NCBI GenBank assembly: GCA_964247975.1
Contig: CAXTWH010000009.1
Span: 68,564-132,563, forward strand
DNA length: 64,000 bases
Direction: 5' to 3'
DNA from: KBS-96 sp964247975
GTDB lineage: Bacteria; Acidobacteriota; Terriglobia; Bryobacterales; Bryobacteraceae
The position numbers and the translations under genes are program-made. Shown here one piece after another: positions 8,578 through 16,847 of this stretch. Within the stretch, counting starts at the first letter, position 1; the number at the start of each line of letters is the position of its first letter. The notes beneath the pieces were generated by a model. The model did not search any database, had not been told where the DNA came from, and saw only the letters and a program-made list of their open reading frames with translations.

Positions 8578-8760
8578 AACTCCCCCTGGAATGCGCTTGA
8601 AAACAAGCGGTGCTTAGCCACATTAGCTTTCGTTTATGTCAGGCGGATTTCCAGCAGATGACAATCGCTTATCAATGGGGGAAAACAGGAAATATTACCA
8701 ATAATCAGATCAATTGTTTTTCAGCATAGTTTCAGATTTTCCCGCTTGTATAAACGGTGT

Positions 8761-9003
8761 TTACAGTTTTTCAGCGGCGGCTTTACCGGATTCAATGGCT
8801 TCGTGCCAGGCTTTCGATGCCCAGCCGTTTGCCTGTTGTTCCGCTTCTTCGCGGGAAATGCCATAACGCTCTTGAACCCTGCCGATCAATTCATCTTTTT
8901 TGCCGCTGATGTAGGTGAGGTCGTCATCGGTCAGTTTGGCCCAATGTTGTTTAGCGCTACCTACCAATTGCATCCATTTGCCTTCCAGTTGGTCCCAGTT
9001 CAT
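8761..9003 (-). CDS. CsbD-family stress-response protein
   Basis: An 80-residue, helix-rich hydrophilic protein starting MNWDQLEGKWMQLVGSAKQHWAKLTDDDL, the classic CsbD opening, with ISGKKDELIGRVQERYGISREEAEQQ following. CsbD-like proteins are general-stress proteins of unknown biochemical role in many bacteria. It is divergent from purC, with about 140 bases between them that must carry both promoters. Length and motif match the family closely. Confidence 0.9.
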   Translation of the reverse strand: MNWDQLEGKWMQLVGSAKQHWAKLTDDDLTYISGKKDELIGRVQERYGISREEAEQQANGWASKAWHEAIESGKAAAEKL

Positions 9004-9145
9004 AAGCGATTCTATTTATCTCCTTACTCAGGATGACGACTCTGTGAAGGCAGTTTATAACGCCTTTATCCCAAACCAAACGCCTGTGGCAAATCCCCTG
9101 GAGATGCAACAAGATAGCCGGTTTGCCATACTCAAACTAGAAACA

Positions 9146-10036
9146 ATGTGCCAGGATCCCGTTTTACTCACCACCAAACTTGATCTTTCTTTGCTTGGCC
9201 GGGGAAAGGTGCGGGATATTTACGACTTGGGCGATTCGCTGCTGTTTATTGCCAGCGACCGGATCTCCGCTTTTGATTGCATTCTCGCCAGCGGCATTCC
9301 CTGCAAGGGGCGCGTGCTGACGCAGATTTCCCTGTTCTGGTTCGATTTCCTGCGGAACTTAGTGCCATCACATTTAATTACCGGCGACGTAAACCAATTC
9401 CCGAAATCAACTGCGGCGTACCGGACACAACTGGAAGGCCGCTCGATGCAGGTGAAAAAGGCTGCAATGGTTCCGATTGAATGCGTGGCGAGGGGCTACC
9501 TGTCAGGCTCCGGTTGGAAGGAATATAAAAACAACGGAACGGTTTGCGGAATAAAACTGCCAGCCGGTTTGCGGGAAAGCGACCGTTTGCCGGAGCCGAT
9601 TTTTACCCCGGCCATGAAAGCGCAGAGCGGGCATGATGAGAACATTTCTTTTGAGCAGGTTGCGGCGGAGATCGGCCATGATCCGGCTTTACGACTGCGT
9701 GAGCTTACGTTGAGCATTTACGGGCACGCTGCCGAACATGCGCAACAATGCGGCTTGATTCTGGCCGACACCAAGTTTGAATTCGGCTTTGTGAACGATG
9801 AGTTAGTGCTGGCGGATGAAGTGCTGACGCCTGATTCATCACGTTACTGGCTTGCCAGCGATTATGCGCCGGGCGGAGCGCAGTTTTCCTTCGACAAACA
9901 GTTTGTGCGCGATTATTTGGAAACATTGGATTGGAACAAGCAGCCGCCCGCGCCGTCCCTGCCGGACGAGGTGGTGCGGAAAACCAGCGAGAAGTATGTG
10001 GAAGCCTACGCACGATTAACGAACAGGCCTTTATGA
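9146..10036 (+). CDS. purC: phosphoribosylaminoimidazole-succinocarboxamide synthase
   Basis: 296 residues; SAICAR synthetase of the ~300-residue type. Motifs include LGRGKVRDIYDLGDSLLFIASDRISAFDCILASGIPCKGRVLTQIS, VECVARGYLSGSGWKEY and ADTKFEFG...LVLADEVLTPDSSRYW. It ligates aspartate to CAIR with ATP in de novo purine synthesis. I chose the ATG at 9146 because the conserved N-terminus begins about 15 residues later; the frame is open further upstream but enters the divergent CsbD gene region. Its TGA overlaps the ATG of the cvpA-like gene (ATGA), showing translational coupling. Confidence 0.94.
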   Translation: MCQDPVLLTTKLDLSLLGRGKVRDIYDLGDSLLFIASDRISAFDCILASGIPCKGRVLTQISLFWFDFLRNLVPSHLITGDVNQFPKSTAAYRTQLEGRSMQVKKAAMVPIECVARGYLSGSGWKEYKNNGTVCGIKLPAGLRESDRLPEPIFTPAMKAQSGHDENISFEQVAAEIGHDPALRLRELTLSIYGHAAEHAQQCGLILADTKFEFGFVNDELVLADEVLTPDSSRYWLASDYAPGGAQFSFDKQFVRDYLETLDWNKQPPAPSLPDEVVRKTSEKYVEAYARLTNRPL

Positions 10037-10584
10037 ATGTTTTCGACGTTTTCCTGCTCGGCGTGGTGGTTGTGTCCGGCCTATCAGGTATTCGCACCGG
10101 CTTTACTCGCGTGGTGGTGCATGTGGCGTCAACAGTGGTTGGTTTGCTGGCGGCTTTCTGGTGTTATGGAATTGTGGCGGCGCAAGTGCAGCCCTGGATC
10201 AAGCAGCCATTGGCGGCGCAAGTGGCGGGGTTCTGCCTTATTTTTTTCGGCATTATGCTGCTTGGCTCGCTGTGCGGAATGGTATTGGTCAGGTTTTTCG
10301 ACTTAATCGGATTAGGCTGGCTGGACCATCTGTTAGGAGCTGCCGCCGGAGTGTTGAGGGGCGGCCTTTTAGTAGCGATGATCGCCGCCGTGGTGGTTGC
10401 GTTTACGCCGCAGCCGATTCCGGCATTCTTAAGTGAATCCAGAGTTTTGCCGTATGCCACAAACGTATCGGGAGCGATTGCGGAGTTTGCGCCGAAACAT
10501 CTGCGCGATGATTTTGTAGACCAGATGTCAAGATTGAAACAGATGTGGCTGAAATCCGCATCGAAAGAAAAGAGGATTGCTTAG
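10033..10584 (+). CDS. CvpA-family membrane protein
   Basis: A 183-residue protein starting MNVFDVFLLGVVVVSGLSGIRTGFTR, the CvpA pattern, with about four membrane spans (ASTVVGLLAAFWCYGIVA, VAGFCLIFFGIMLLGSLCGMVLV, GVLRGGLLVAMIAAVVVAF) and a soluble tail after about residue 150. CvpA was named for colicin V production, but most homologues are of broader envelope function. The start overlaps the purC stop by four bases. In other bacteria cvpA lies next to purF or mutS-type genes, and both a purine gene and a mutS-like gene flank it here. Confidence 0.82.
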   Translation: MNVFDVFLLGVVVVSGLSGIRTGFTRVVVHVASTVVGLLAAFWCYGIVAAQVQPWIKQPLAAQVAGFCLIFFGIMLLGSLCGMVLVRFFDLIGLGWLDHLLGAAAGVLRGGLLVAMIAAVVVAFTPQPIPAFLSESRVLPYATNVSGAIAEFAPKHLRDDFVDQMSRLKQMWLKSASKEKRIA

Positions 10585-11232
10585 TTGCAGTTGTTGATTT
10601 TCGATCTGGACGGCACGCTGATTGATTCCAGCCGCGATCTGGCCATTTCCACTAATGCCATGCTGCGGCACATGAACCGGCCGGAGGTGGATGCCCATAC
10701 CGTCAATACTTATGTAGGTGATGGAGCGCAGAAACTGGTGCGCCGGGCTTTAGGACCTGATGTTTCGGAAGATGAGTTGAAAACGGCCTACAAATTTTTT
10801 ATTCAATACTACCGCAGCCATTCGCTCGAAAATACGCGTCTTTACCCCGGCATGGCGGAAGCACTGGAAGAACTAAACTCTCGCGGAAATACCTTAACCG
10901 TATTGACTAATAAACCGGTGAAAATCAGCCGCGATATTCTGGCCGGATTAAAGGTGAATCATTTGTTTTTTCGCATCTACGGCGGTGAATCGTTTCCGGC
11001 GAAGAAGCCGGACCCGGTGGGTATCGACACGCTGCTTTGGGAAACCCGGCAAGAGCGTGAAAACACCACCATGATCGGCGATAGCAGCGTGGATATTCGA
11101 ACAGCGCGGAATGCCCGGGTACGCGCTTGCGGCGTGAGCTGGGGATTTAAGCCGGAAACGCTGAATGATCCGCCCGCTGACGTGATTGTTCATCAGGTGA
11201 ATGAACTGGCGGATGCGCTATCCCGGTCGTAA
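10585..11232 (+). CDS. HAD-superfamily phosphatase, phosphoglycolate phosphatase-like
   Basis: 215 residues with all four HAD motifs: FDLDGTLIDSS (I, nucleophile Asp), LTNKPVKIS (II), KKPDP (III lysine) and MIGDSSVDIRTARNA (IV). The alpha-helical cap between motifs I and II is of the Gph/PGP type. The expected reaction is dephosphorylation of 2-phosphoglycolate or a related small metabolite. It begins with TTG directly after the stop of the cvpA-like gene, so it belongs to the same operon. Substrate is inferred only from family similarity. Confidence 0.85.
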   Translation: MQLLIFDLDGTLIDSSRDLAISTNAMLRHMNRPEVDAHTVNTYVGDGAQKLVRRALGPDVSEDELKTAYKFFIQYYRSHSLENTRLYPGMAEALEELNSRGNTLTVLTNKPVKISRDILAGLKVNHLFFRIYGGESFPAKKPDPVGIDTLLWETRQERENTTMIGDSSVDIRTARNARVRACGVSWGFKPETLNDPPADVIVHQVNELADALSRS

Positions 11233-11250
11233 GCGTTTAGCATCCGCGAG

Positions 11251-13080
11251 ATGATTGAAACCCCAAACAACAGCGAAGCGCATCGTGAGTACACAGCGCG
11301 TCTGAAACAAGCTGAAGAGCAAATTGCGAGTTACCAGCGCACTCATATCACTATCGGCAATATTCGATTAGTTATCTTTCTTAGCGCAATCGTGATTGCA
11401 TGGTTAGCTTTTTTCCGTCACCAGTGCAGCGGTTGGTGGCTGTTCGCGCCGCTCGCTGTTTTTGTGGCGTTGCTGCGCTGGCATGATGCAGTGCTGCGGA
11501 AGCACGGTTGGTTTGAGCGCAAAGCCCAATATTACCGGCTTGGCTTAGCGCGTATAGAAGAACGATGGAGGGGCACAGGCAACACCGGAAAACGGTTCCA
11601 GTCCGGTGGCCATCCCTACGCGCAGGATTTGGATTTATTCGGCACAGGCAGCTTATTTCAACTCATTTCCAGAGCAAGAACGGAAGGCGGCGAGGAGCGG
11701 CTGGCTGATTGGTTATGCGCTCCGGCTTCGGTTGAAGCCATTCGGGAGCGGCACGCCGCCGTGGATGATCTCCGGCGAAATTTAAATTTCCGCGAACAGA
11801 TTGCGATTGTGGGCGAAAGCGCAATCAGGAAAAGCGAAGCGGCTCCGTTGTTCACCTGGGGCGAATCGGTTTCGCTGCGCGTCACGGTCGCGATGCGGGT
11901 GCTAACAGCAGTGTTAAGCGTGCTGATGGCGATTGCCTTATTGTGGTTTGCGATTGAGGATTTTAACTGGATTGCGGGCGCGGCAACCCGACCTCCTTTG
12001 AACGCAATTCGATTTTTGATTGCGATGAGCGTGATTAATGGAATCGTCGCTTTGTTATGGCGGAAGAAGATTGGGCAAGCTATTTCCGATTTTGAGGCTA
12101 TCCGCCCCGGTCTCGAACTGCTGCCGGAACTGTTATTTGAAATAGAACGAGCTTCTTTCACAAGCCCTCTTCTCCAGCGATTGCAGCAGGAGATTGGCCC
12201 GGAAGTGCGCCCTTCGCAACAAATTAAGCGACTCGATCGTTTAGCGGCCATTCTCGATTCGCGCGAACATCTGCTGCTGCGGGTGCTGGGCCATCCTTTG
12301 TTGTGGACAACACAGGTAACGCTGGCGATTGAATGGTGGCGGCGGCAATATGGGCGAACGACCCGCGCCTGGGTGGAAGCGATCAGCGAAATCGAAGCGC
12401 TTTCTTCGCTGGCCACTTACGCTTATGAGCATGAGAATGATCCGTTTCCGGATTTCGTATTGCAAGGCTCCGTGCTGCGAGGCGATTCGTTAGGACATCC
12501 CCTGATCCCAAACTGCGTCCGAAACAGCGTGGTTCTTGATGCCGAGCGGCCTTTGCTGATTGTGAGCGGGTCCAATATGTCAGGAAAAAGCACATTTCTG
12601 CGTACAGTGGGCATTAACGCTGTGTTGGCATTCGCCGGATCTCCGGTTCGCGCCAAGAGTTTTGAGCTTTCCTTATTCCAGATCGGCGCGTCGCTGCGAA
12701 TTGCGGATTCGCTGCAAGAAGGCGAATCTCATTTTTCAGCCGAGATTAAGCGCATCCGCATGATGATGGACCAGGCGGAAAAAGGTCCGTCGCTGTTTTT
12801 GATTGATGAAATTCTGCATGGAACAAATTCGCATGATCGTTTAGCGGGAACGGAAGCGATTCTGGAACAACTGCTGGCGAGAAACGCAATGGGATTAATT
12901 ACCACCCATGACCTGGCGTTGACGCGCCTGGGAACGGAGGTTGATCTGCGCGCCGTGAATATGCATTTTCAGGATCATATTCAGAACGGCGCAATGAGGT
13001 TCGATTACACCATTAAGCCGGGCGTGGTACAGGGAAGCAACGCCCTGGAACTGATGCGGTTGTACGGGCTAGTCCAATAA
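11251..13080 (+). CDS. membrane-associated MutS-like ATPase without mismatch domain
   Basis: 609 residues. Two hydrophobic pairs, about residues 42-80 (VIFLSAIVIAWLAFF, WWLFAPLAVFVALL) and 210-270 (VLSVLMAIALLWFAI, FLIAMSVINGIVALLW), suggest membrane attachment. The C-terminal MutS ATPase domain is intact: Walker A GSNMSGKST near residue 440, the FAGSPVRAKSF segment, Walker B LFLIDEILHGTNSHDR near 515 and TTHDLAL. The N-terminal mismatch-recognition domain with its Phe-X-Glu is absent, so classical mismatch repair is unlikely. Related membrane MutS-like proteins occur in Bacteroidetes and Acidobacteriota with unknown role. Its 3' end overlaps the convergent Smr gene by 12 bases. Confidence 0.85.
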   Translation: MIETPNNSEAHREYTARLKQAEEQIASYQRTHITIGNIRLVIFLSAIVIAWLAFFRHQCSGWWLFAPLAVFVALLRWHDAVLRKHGWFERKAQYYRLGLARIEERWRGTGNTGKRFQSGGHPYAQDLDLFGTGSLFQLISRARTEGGEERLADWLCAPASVEAIRERHAAVDDLRRNLNFREQIAIVGESAIRKSEAAPLFTWGESVSLRVTVAMRVLTAVLSVLMAIALLWFAIEDFNWIAGAATRPPLNAIRFLIAMSVINGIVALLWRKKIGQAISDFEAIRPGLELLPELLFEIERASFTSPLLQRLQQEIGPEVRPSQQIKRLDRLAAILDSREHLLLRVLGHPLLWTTQVTLAIEWWRRQYGRTTRAWVEAISEIEALSSLATYAYEHENDPFPDFVLQGSVLRGDSLGHPLIPNCVRNSVVLDAERPLLIVSGSNMSGKSTFLRTVGINAVLAFAGSPVRAKSFELSLFQIGASLRIADSLQEGESHFSAEIKRIRMMMDQAEKGPSLFLIDEILHGTNSHDRLAGTEAILEQLLARNAMGLITTHDLALTRLGTEVDLRAVNMHFQDHIQNGAMRFDYTIKPGVVQGSNALELMRLYGLVQ

Positions 13081-13380
13081 GAATTCGCGTTTGAAACTGA
13101 CTACAGTTGCGCCCCAACCACCTGCTTCGAGCGGCGCATCGTTGAAGGATGCGACCTGGGGCGTTCGGGCCAAAATGGATCGCACACGTTCGCGTTGAAA
13201 GCCGATGCCGCGCCCGTGAATGATGCGAACGCCTTTGAACCCGCGCTGAATCGCTTCTTCCAGGTAAGCTTCCACTACCGCCGGAATATCGCGTGGCGCA
13301 AATGGATGTAAGTCCAACACATCTTCCACCGGCAACTGAATCGGTTCCTCATCCGATGCTGGATTCATACAGCGCGTCAA
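13069..13380 (-). CDS. free-standing Smr-domain protein
   Basis: A 103-residue protein that is essentially one Smr domain: VLDLHPFAPRDIPAVVEAYLEEAIQRGFKGVRIIHGRGIGFQRERVRSIL and GGWGATVVSF, with the DLH and HGRG motifs. Smr domains are nucleases or nucleic-acid-binding units and form the C-terminal domain of MutS2. Here the domain is a separate gene, convergent with and overlapping a MutS-core gene. It may act on ribosome- or DNA-associated structures; no direct evidence links it to the neighbour beyond position. Confidence 0.88.
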   Translation of the reverse strand: MTRCMNPASDEEPIQLPVEDVLDLHPFAPRDIPAVVEAYLEEAIQRGFKGVRIIHGRGIGFQRERVRSILARTPQVASFNDAPLEAGGWGATVVSFKREFLLD

Positions 13381-13388
13381 TTAACAAA

Positions 13389-14243
13389 CTAAAGCGGCCA
13401 GCGGCGGCGATTCTGTTGATCGTTCTGCACCGGGCCGGTTCCATCGCTCAAAGCAGCGCGGGGCGGAACATGGCTGAAATCAAGCTCGCCGTCGTTGAAC
13501 GAAAGCGGACGATCCAGCACCATCTCCATCGTGGTTCCTTTGGTTAAGGTGGCATCCGGTCCGCGAGTCAACAGCACGCCTGCTAAGCCTGCTGCTGCTC
13601 CGGCAGCACTGCCAATACCAGCGCCCATTCCATAACGCCCGTTGGCGATTCCGGCTAGGGATCCGATGCCTGCGCCCGCAGCCGTAGTTTCGGCAACTGT
13701 GGAAACATCGCCGCCTTTATTGCCTGGTCCCTTGATCTTGCCTTCTTCCTTGTTTACGTCTTCGGTGGAACGCCCATCCATGCTGCCGATACGTCCTCGG
13801 AAATCGCGTGAAATTCCGTTAGGCAGAGTTAAGGAATCAAAGCGGACGTACAGTTCTCCTCGTCCCTTCACGCGTCCTGGCCGTTTTACCTGTGTGACTG
13901 AACCCTGTACCCAACTGCCTTGAGGAATTACAATTTTGCCGTTTGAAAGAATCGGAAAAGCCGTTTCCAGGTAAATGCGATCGCCAACAGCCGTTTGTTT
14001 GGTGCTGATGCTGTTGATCATGTTCAACAGAATGCGCGTGCCGGGCGCAATCACGTAACTGCCGGCAGCGGGTGCTTCGACTCGCTTAAAACCGCTTGCA
14101 TCTGCCTGCTTAGTCGGGTTTGCTTCCGACTGCGCTTGCGCGGCAGCCGGACGAAGCTGGGCTACGCTTTCCGTATTCTGCGCTGCCCATAGCGCTCCAG
14201 CCCACAAGCTGCCAGTTAGTAAAAAAAAGCATGGTTTCTTCAT
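13389..14243 (-). CDS. secreted protein with glycine-zipper segment, unknown function
   Basis: 284 residues from the ATG at 14243, chosen because MKKPCFFLLTGSLWAGALWAA is a good signal peptide; an upstream in-frame start 45 bases earlier would bury it. The mature part has GTRILLNMINSISTKQTAVGDRIYLETAFPI and IPQGSWVQGSVTQVKRPGRVKGRGELYVRFDSLTLPNG. This resembles the beta-rich pattern of VirB10/TrbI-like C-terminal domains. A Gly/Ala run at about 205-240 looks like a glycine zipper. The tail is Gln/Arg-rich. It is probably periplasmic or outer-membrane associated. No conjugation genes are nearby, so a secretion role should not be assumed. Confidence 0.65.
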   Translation of the reverse strand: MKKPCFFLLTGSLWAGALWAAQNTESVAQLRPAAAQAQSEANPTKQADASGFKRVEAPAAGSYVIAPGTRILLNMINSISTKQTAVGDRIYLETAFPILSNGKIVIPQGSWVQGSVTQVKRPGRVKGRGELYVRFDSLTLPNGISRDFRGRIGSMDGRSTEDVNKEEGKIKGPGNKGGDVSTVAETTAAGAGIGSLAGIANGRYGMGAGIGSAAGAAAGLAGVLLTRGPDATLTKGTTMEMVLDRPLSFNDGELDFSHVPPRAALSDGTGPVQNDQQNRRRWPL

Positions 14244-14327
14244 AAATGCGGTGGTCCTGCTTTTATTGTCGCTGATTTCTGAAACCAATCTAGACGCAGG
14301 GTTTTCTGAACCGGTTGCAGTTGTCCG

Positions 14328-15386
14328 TTAACCGGCTGCCTGGGCCAGCGCAGGTTCTGTTGCGTTTTCCAGTTGAAACTCACGCGCGATCAGTTCGTAG
14401 GAGCGGCATCGGGCAGAATGGTTGTGCATGATGTTCACCAACAGCATTTCATCGGCGCCGTATTCTTCCGCCACGTTGTGAAGCGCGGCTGCCACGTTGG
14501 CGGGTGATCCGGTGATGGCGCGTCTGCCCATCGGCAGAATATCCAGCGGCACGCCTTCTTCTTGGAAAAACTGCTGGGCGCGTTCCACCGTGGGAACCGG
14601 AATTAAACGGCCCCGGAACAGGTAAGTCATCATCATGCGCCAACTGGCGGAAAGCAGCAAAGCTTCTTCATCCGTTTCCGCGCAGATAGCCCAGGAAGCT
14701 ACCGCCACATACGGTTCTGTCAAGTGTTCTGAAGGCTGAAACCGGTCCCGGTAAAATCGGGCGATGGCAGCTCCATCCGGGTTAATGAAATCGGCAAAAA
14801 CATAGGGCAGTCCGCGCTCCGCCGCCCAGATTGCGCTTTGCGGCGATGAGCCGAGCAGCCACATCCGGGGAACATCAGCGCCGGCAAACTGAACCGGAAC
14901 TTTCGGGAATGAAGAAGCGGATACGGCGGAATCTCCGAAATAATGCAGCAGTTCATCGAACTGTTGTTCGAAGTCGTCGGGAGCGGCCTGCCGACGGTCG
15001 CGCTGCAAAGCAAACGCCACCGTGGAGCTTGTTCCCGCCGCGCGGCCTACGCCGAGGTCAATCCGGTTCGGATATAAGCCGCTCAACATGCTGAATGTTT
15101 CCGCTACTTTCAACGGGCTGTAATGCGGCAGCATCACGCCTCCGCTGCCCACTCGAATGCGGGAAGTGGCGGCCGCCACAGGGCCGATCAACGCTTCCGG
15201 GCTGTAACAGGCGAGTCCGGGCGTGCCGTGGTGTTCCGCCACCCAATAGCGGGAATAGCCAAGCCGGTCAGCCAGTTGGGCCAGGTTTACTGTATTGCGG
15301 AGAGCATCGCCCCGGGAAAAACCTTCCGGCACAGGAGTCTGGTCCAGAACGCCTAATTTCAACGGAACGCGCGATTGATAAGCCAT
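14328..15386 (-). CDS. LLM-class flavin-dependent oxidoreductase (luciferase-like)
   Basis: 352 residues of the bacterial luciferase-like monooxygenase fold: LGVLDQTPVPEGFSRGDALRNTVNLAQLADRLGYSRYWVAEHHG, then IGPVAAATSRIRVGSGGVMLPHYSPLKVAETFSMLSGLYPNRIDLGVGRAAG. This matches the MsnO8/YhbW-like clade. It should use FMN and an unknown substrate. Bases 15387-15451 separate it from the next upstream minus-strand gene, so it may be co-transcribed with the secreted protein and bshB1. No cofactor-specific regulator is nearby. Confidence 0.9.
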   Translation of the reverse strand: MAYQSRVPLKLGVLDQTPVPEGFSRGDALRNTVNLAQLADRLGYSRYWVAEHHGTPGLACYSPEALIGPVAAATSRIRVGSGGVMLPHYSPLKVAETFSMLSGLYPNRIDLGVGRAAGTSSTVAFALQRDRRQAAPDDFEQQFDELLHYFGDSAVSASSFPKVPVQFAGADVPRMWLLGSSPQSAIWAAERGLPYVFADFINPDGAAIARFYRDRFQPSEHLTEPYVAVASWAICAETDEEALLLSASWRMMMTYLFRGRLIPVPTVERAQQFFQEEGVPLDILPMGRRAITGSPANVAAALHNVAEEYGADEMLLVNIMHNHSARCRSYELIAREFQLENATEPALAQAAG

Positions 15387-15451
15387 CTATCATTTAGATG
15401 CGCCCGTAACAACGGCGATGCAGACCCGGGAATTATCTCTTCTCAAGCAGA

Positions 15452-16033
15452 TTACTTCACGCGATCGCAGACCAGTTTCAAGTCTGTTGCGCCTTTGGAA
15501 GTTTCAATGTGGCTGGCGGTCACGAGTGTTTTGTTGTCGGGCGAAAGGTTCCAGCGTTCTTCCATCACCACGTCCACATCGCTTCTGGTTTTCATCGTAG
15601 TGCGAATTACCAGTGTGTTGTCATCCCAAAACGCATGGCTCGTTCCCGCGCCGCTATTGAACTGGTTGGTTGTTTCGTCGCCGTCCAAACGGTAATGCGC
15701 GTGGGCCGTCTGCTCGCCGTTTGCGCTGCGCTGCGTTGTGGCGATATCCAGATCAGCGCCTTTTTCCGTAATTACCCTTGTAATGGTAGTGGGTTTCGGA
15801 AAACTGCCGAAGTCGCTTTGCGCTGGGTTCATGCTCCATTCGCCGGAAAAATCAGGTTTGGGAGTTTCGGGCGTGGTGGTGGAGGCTTTGGGTGTTCCCG
15901 GCGTGTTGGTACTGGAGTTTGCCGATGTCTTGGGTCGAACGCGAGGTTTGGTGGTTTGTGCATTAGCGGCAGAAAACGATGCTAAGCACAGCAACAGCGC
16001 CGCTACAAAAGAAAATGGGAAACGGGTATTCAT
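15452..16033 (-). CDS. secreted protein with Thr/Pro-rich linker and FSGEW domain
   Basis: 193 residues: signal peptide (FPFSFVAALLLCLASFSAANAQ), a Thr/Pro/Ser/Lys-rich low-complexity linker at about 27-58, then a beta-rich domain opening FSGEWSMNPAQSDFGSFPKP. The pattern FSG.W.LNPA.SDFG is common in secreted acidobacterial proteins of unknown function, often compared to lipocalin-like domains. It starts 14 bases after the end of bshB1, on the same strand, so it is likely in that operon. No enzymatic motif is seen. Confidence 0.7.
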   Translation of the reverse strand: MNTRFPFSFVAALLLCLASFSAANAQTTKPRVRPKTSANSSTNTPGTPKASTTTPETPKPDFSGEWSMNPAQSDFGSFPKPTTITRVITEKGADLDIATTQRSANGEQTAHAHYRLDGDETTNQFNSGAGTSHAFWDDNTLVIRTTMKTRSDVDVVMEERWNLSPDNKTLVTASHIETSKGATDLKLVCDRVK

Positions 16034-16047
16034 AGTGAGCTGAAACG

Positions 16048-16791
16048 TTAAATGCTGCGCACCGGCATTCCTACAATGTCGTCAATCTGAATGGCTTCTT
16101 TAATCACGTAAGGCTCGCCGTATTTTACGCCGATCAGATTTCCGTAGAAGCGGGCAATAGCCGCTAAACGCTCTTCCACTTCCTGGTGCGATGGAAACAG
16201 TTCGGAAGCAATTTCAGCATCTCCATATTGGGAATGATAACTGAACAACGCTTCCATTCTGCGCTCAAACTGACGGCTGACGTCCACCACAAACGAAGGC
16301 GTTACGTTCGCGTACAAGGCAGCGTACAGGATTTTAGAAGGGCGGTGCGGCGGCGTGTCTTCTTCCAATTTCCGTAAGCCTGATAGAAAGCAAGCCTCAT
16401 AGCCTAATTCCGAAGTGCGGTAATGGTCAGGATGCCGCCCGGTCCAGTACGGCAGAATAACTGCCCTGGGCCGCAGGCGCCGGATCACGCCTGCCAGCGT
16501 CATGCGCGCGCCCACGTTGTTTTCTAAACGCGCATCCGGCATTCTCAGATTTTCCCGCCAAGCAAGCAGCAAGTGTTCTGCCGCTTTCTTCGATTCTGCC
16601 ACTCGCAGATTAGGGTTGCCGCGGCTTCCCATGTCGCCCGCCGTCATGTCGAGAACCCCGGTCCGATAACCCATTTCGGCCATCTTGATCAGCGTGCCGC
16701 CGCAGGTTTGTTCTACATCATCGGGATGGGCGGCTAGAGCAAGCACATCCAAAGGACGCAGATTTTCAAAAGGTTCGTTAGGATCACGCAT
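16048..16791 (-). CDS. bshB1: bacillithiol biosynthesis deacetylase BshB1
   Basis: 247-residue PIG-L/LmbE-family zinc deacetylase. The metal motif AHPDDVEQTCGG lies at about 21-32, followed by LDMTAGDMGSRGNPNLRVAESKKAAEHL and ILPYWTGRHPDHYRTSELGYEACFLSGL, and it ends near VKYGEPYVIKEAIQID. These segments are typical of BshB1, which removes the acetyl group from GlcNAc-malate during bacillithiol synthesis. Other bsh genes are not in this window, which is usual because they are scattered. It lies downstream of the ADOP permeases on the same strand with a 56-base gap. Confidence 0.9.
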   Translation of the reverse strand: MRDPNEPFENLRPLDVLALAAHPDDVEQTCGGTLIKMAEMGYRTGVLDMTAGDMGSRGNPNLRVAESKKAAEHLLLAWRENLRMPDARLENNVGARMTLAGVIRRLRPRAVILPYWTGRHPDHYRTSELGYEACFLSGLRKLEEDTPPHRPSKILYAALYANVTPSFVVDVSRQFERRMEALFSYHSQYGDAEIASELFPSHQEVEERLAAIARFYGNLIGVKYGEPYVIKEAIQIDDIVGMPVRSI

Positions 16792-16847
16792 GGGTTTGTA
16801 TTTCGATGATAGCGATGACTGGCTTGGTTCGCGGAAGCAGCGGCTTA

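Noticed and set aside
8915..9145. N-terminal extension of purC by 77 codons
   Set aside because: It runs antisense through the CsbD gene and is not part of the SAICAR synthase fold; the ATG at 9146 fits the family.
13389..14243. VirB10/TrbI conjugation protein
   Set aside because: Only a general beta-rich pattern is shared; the protein lacks the usual N-terminal membrane span with proline-rich linker and no type IV secretion genes are near.
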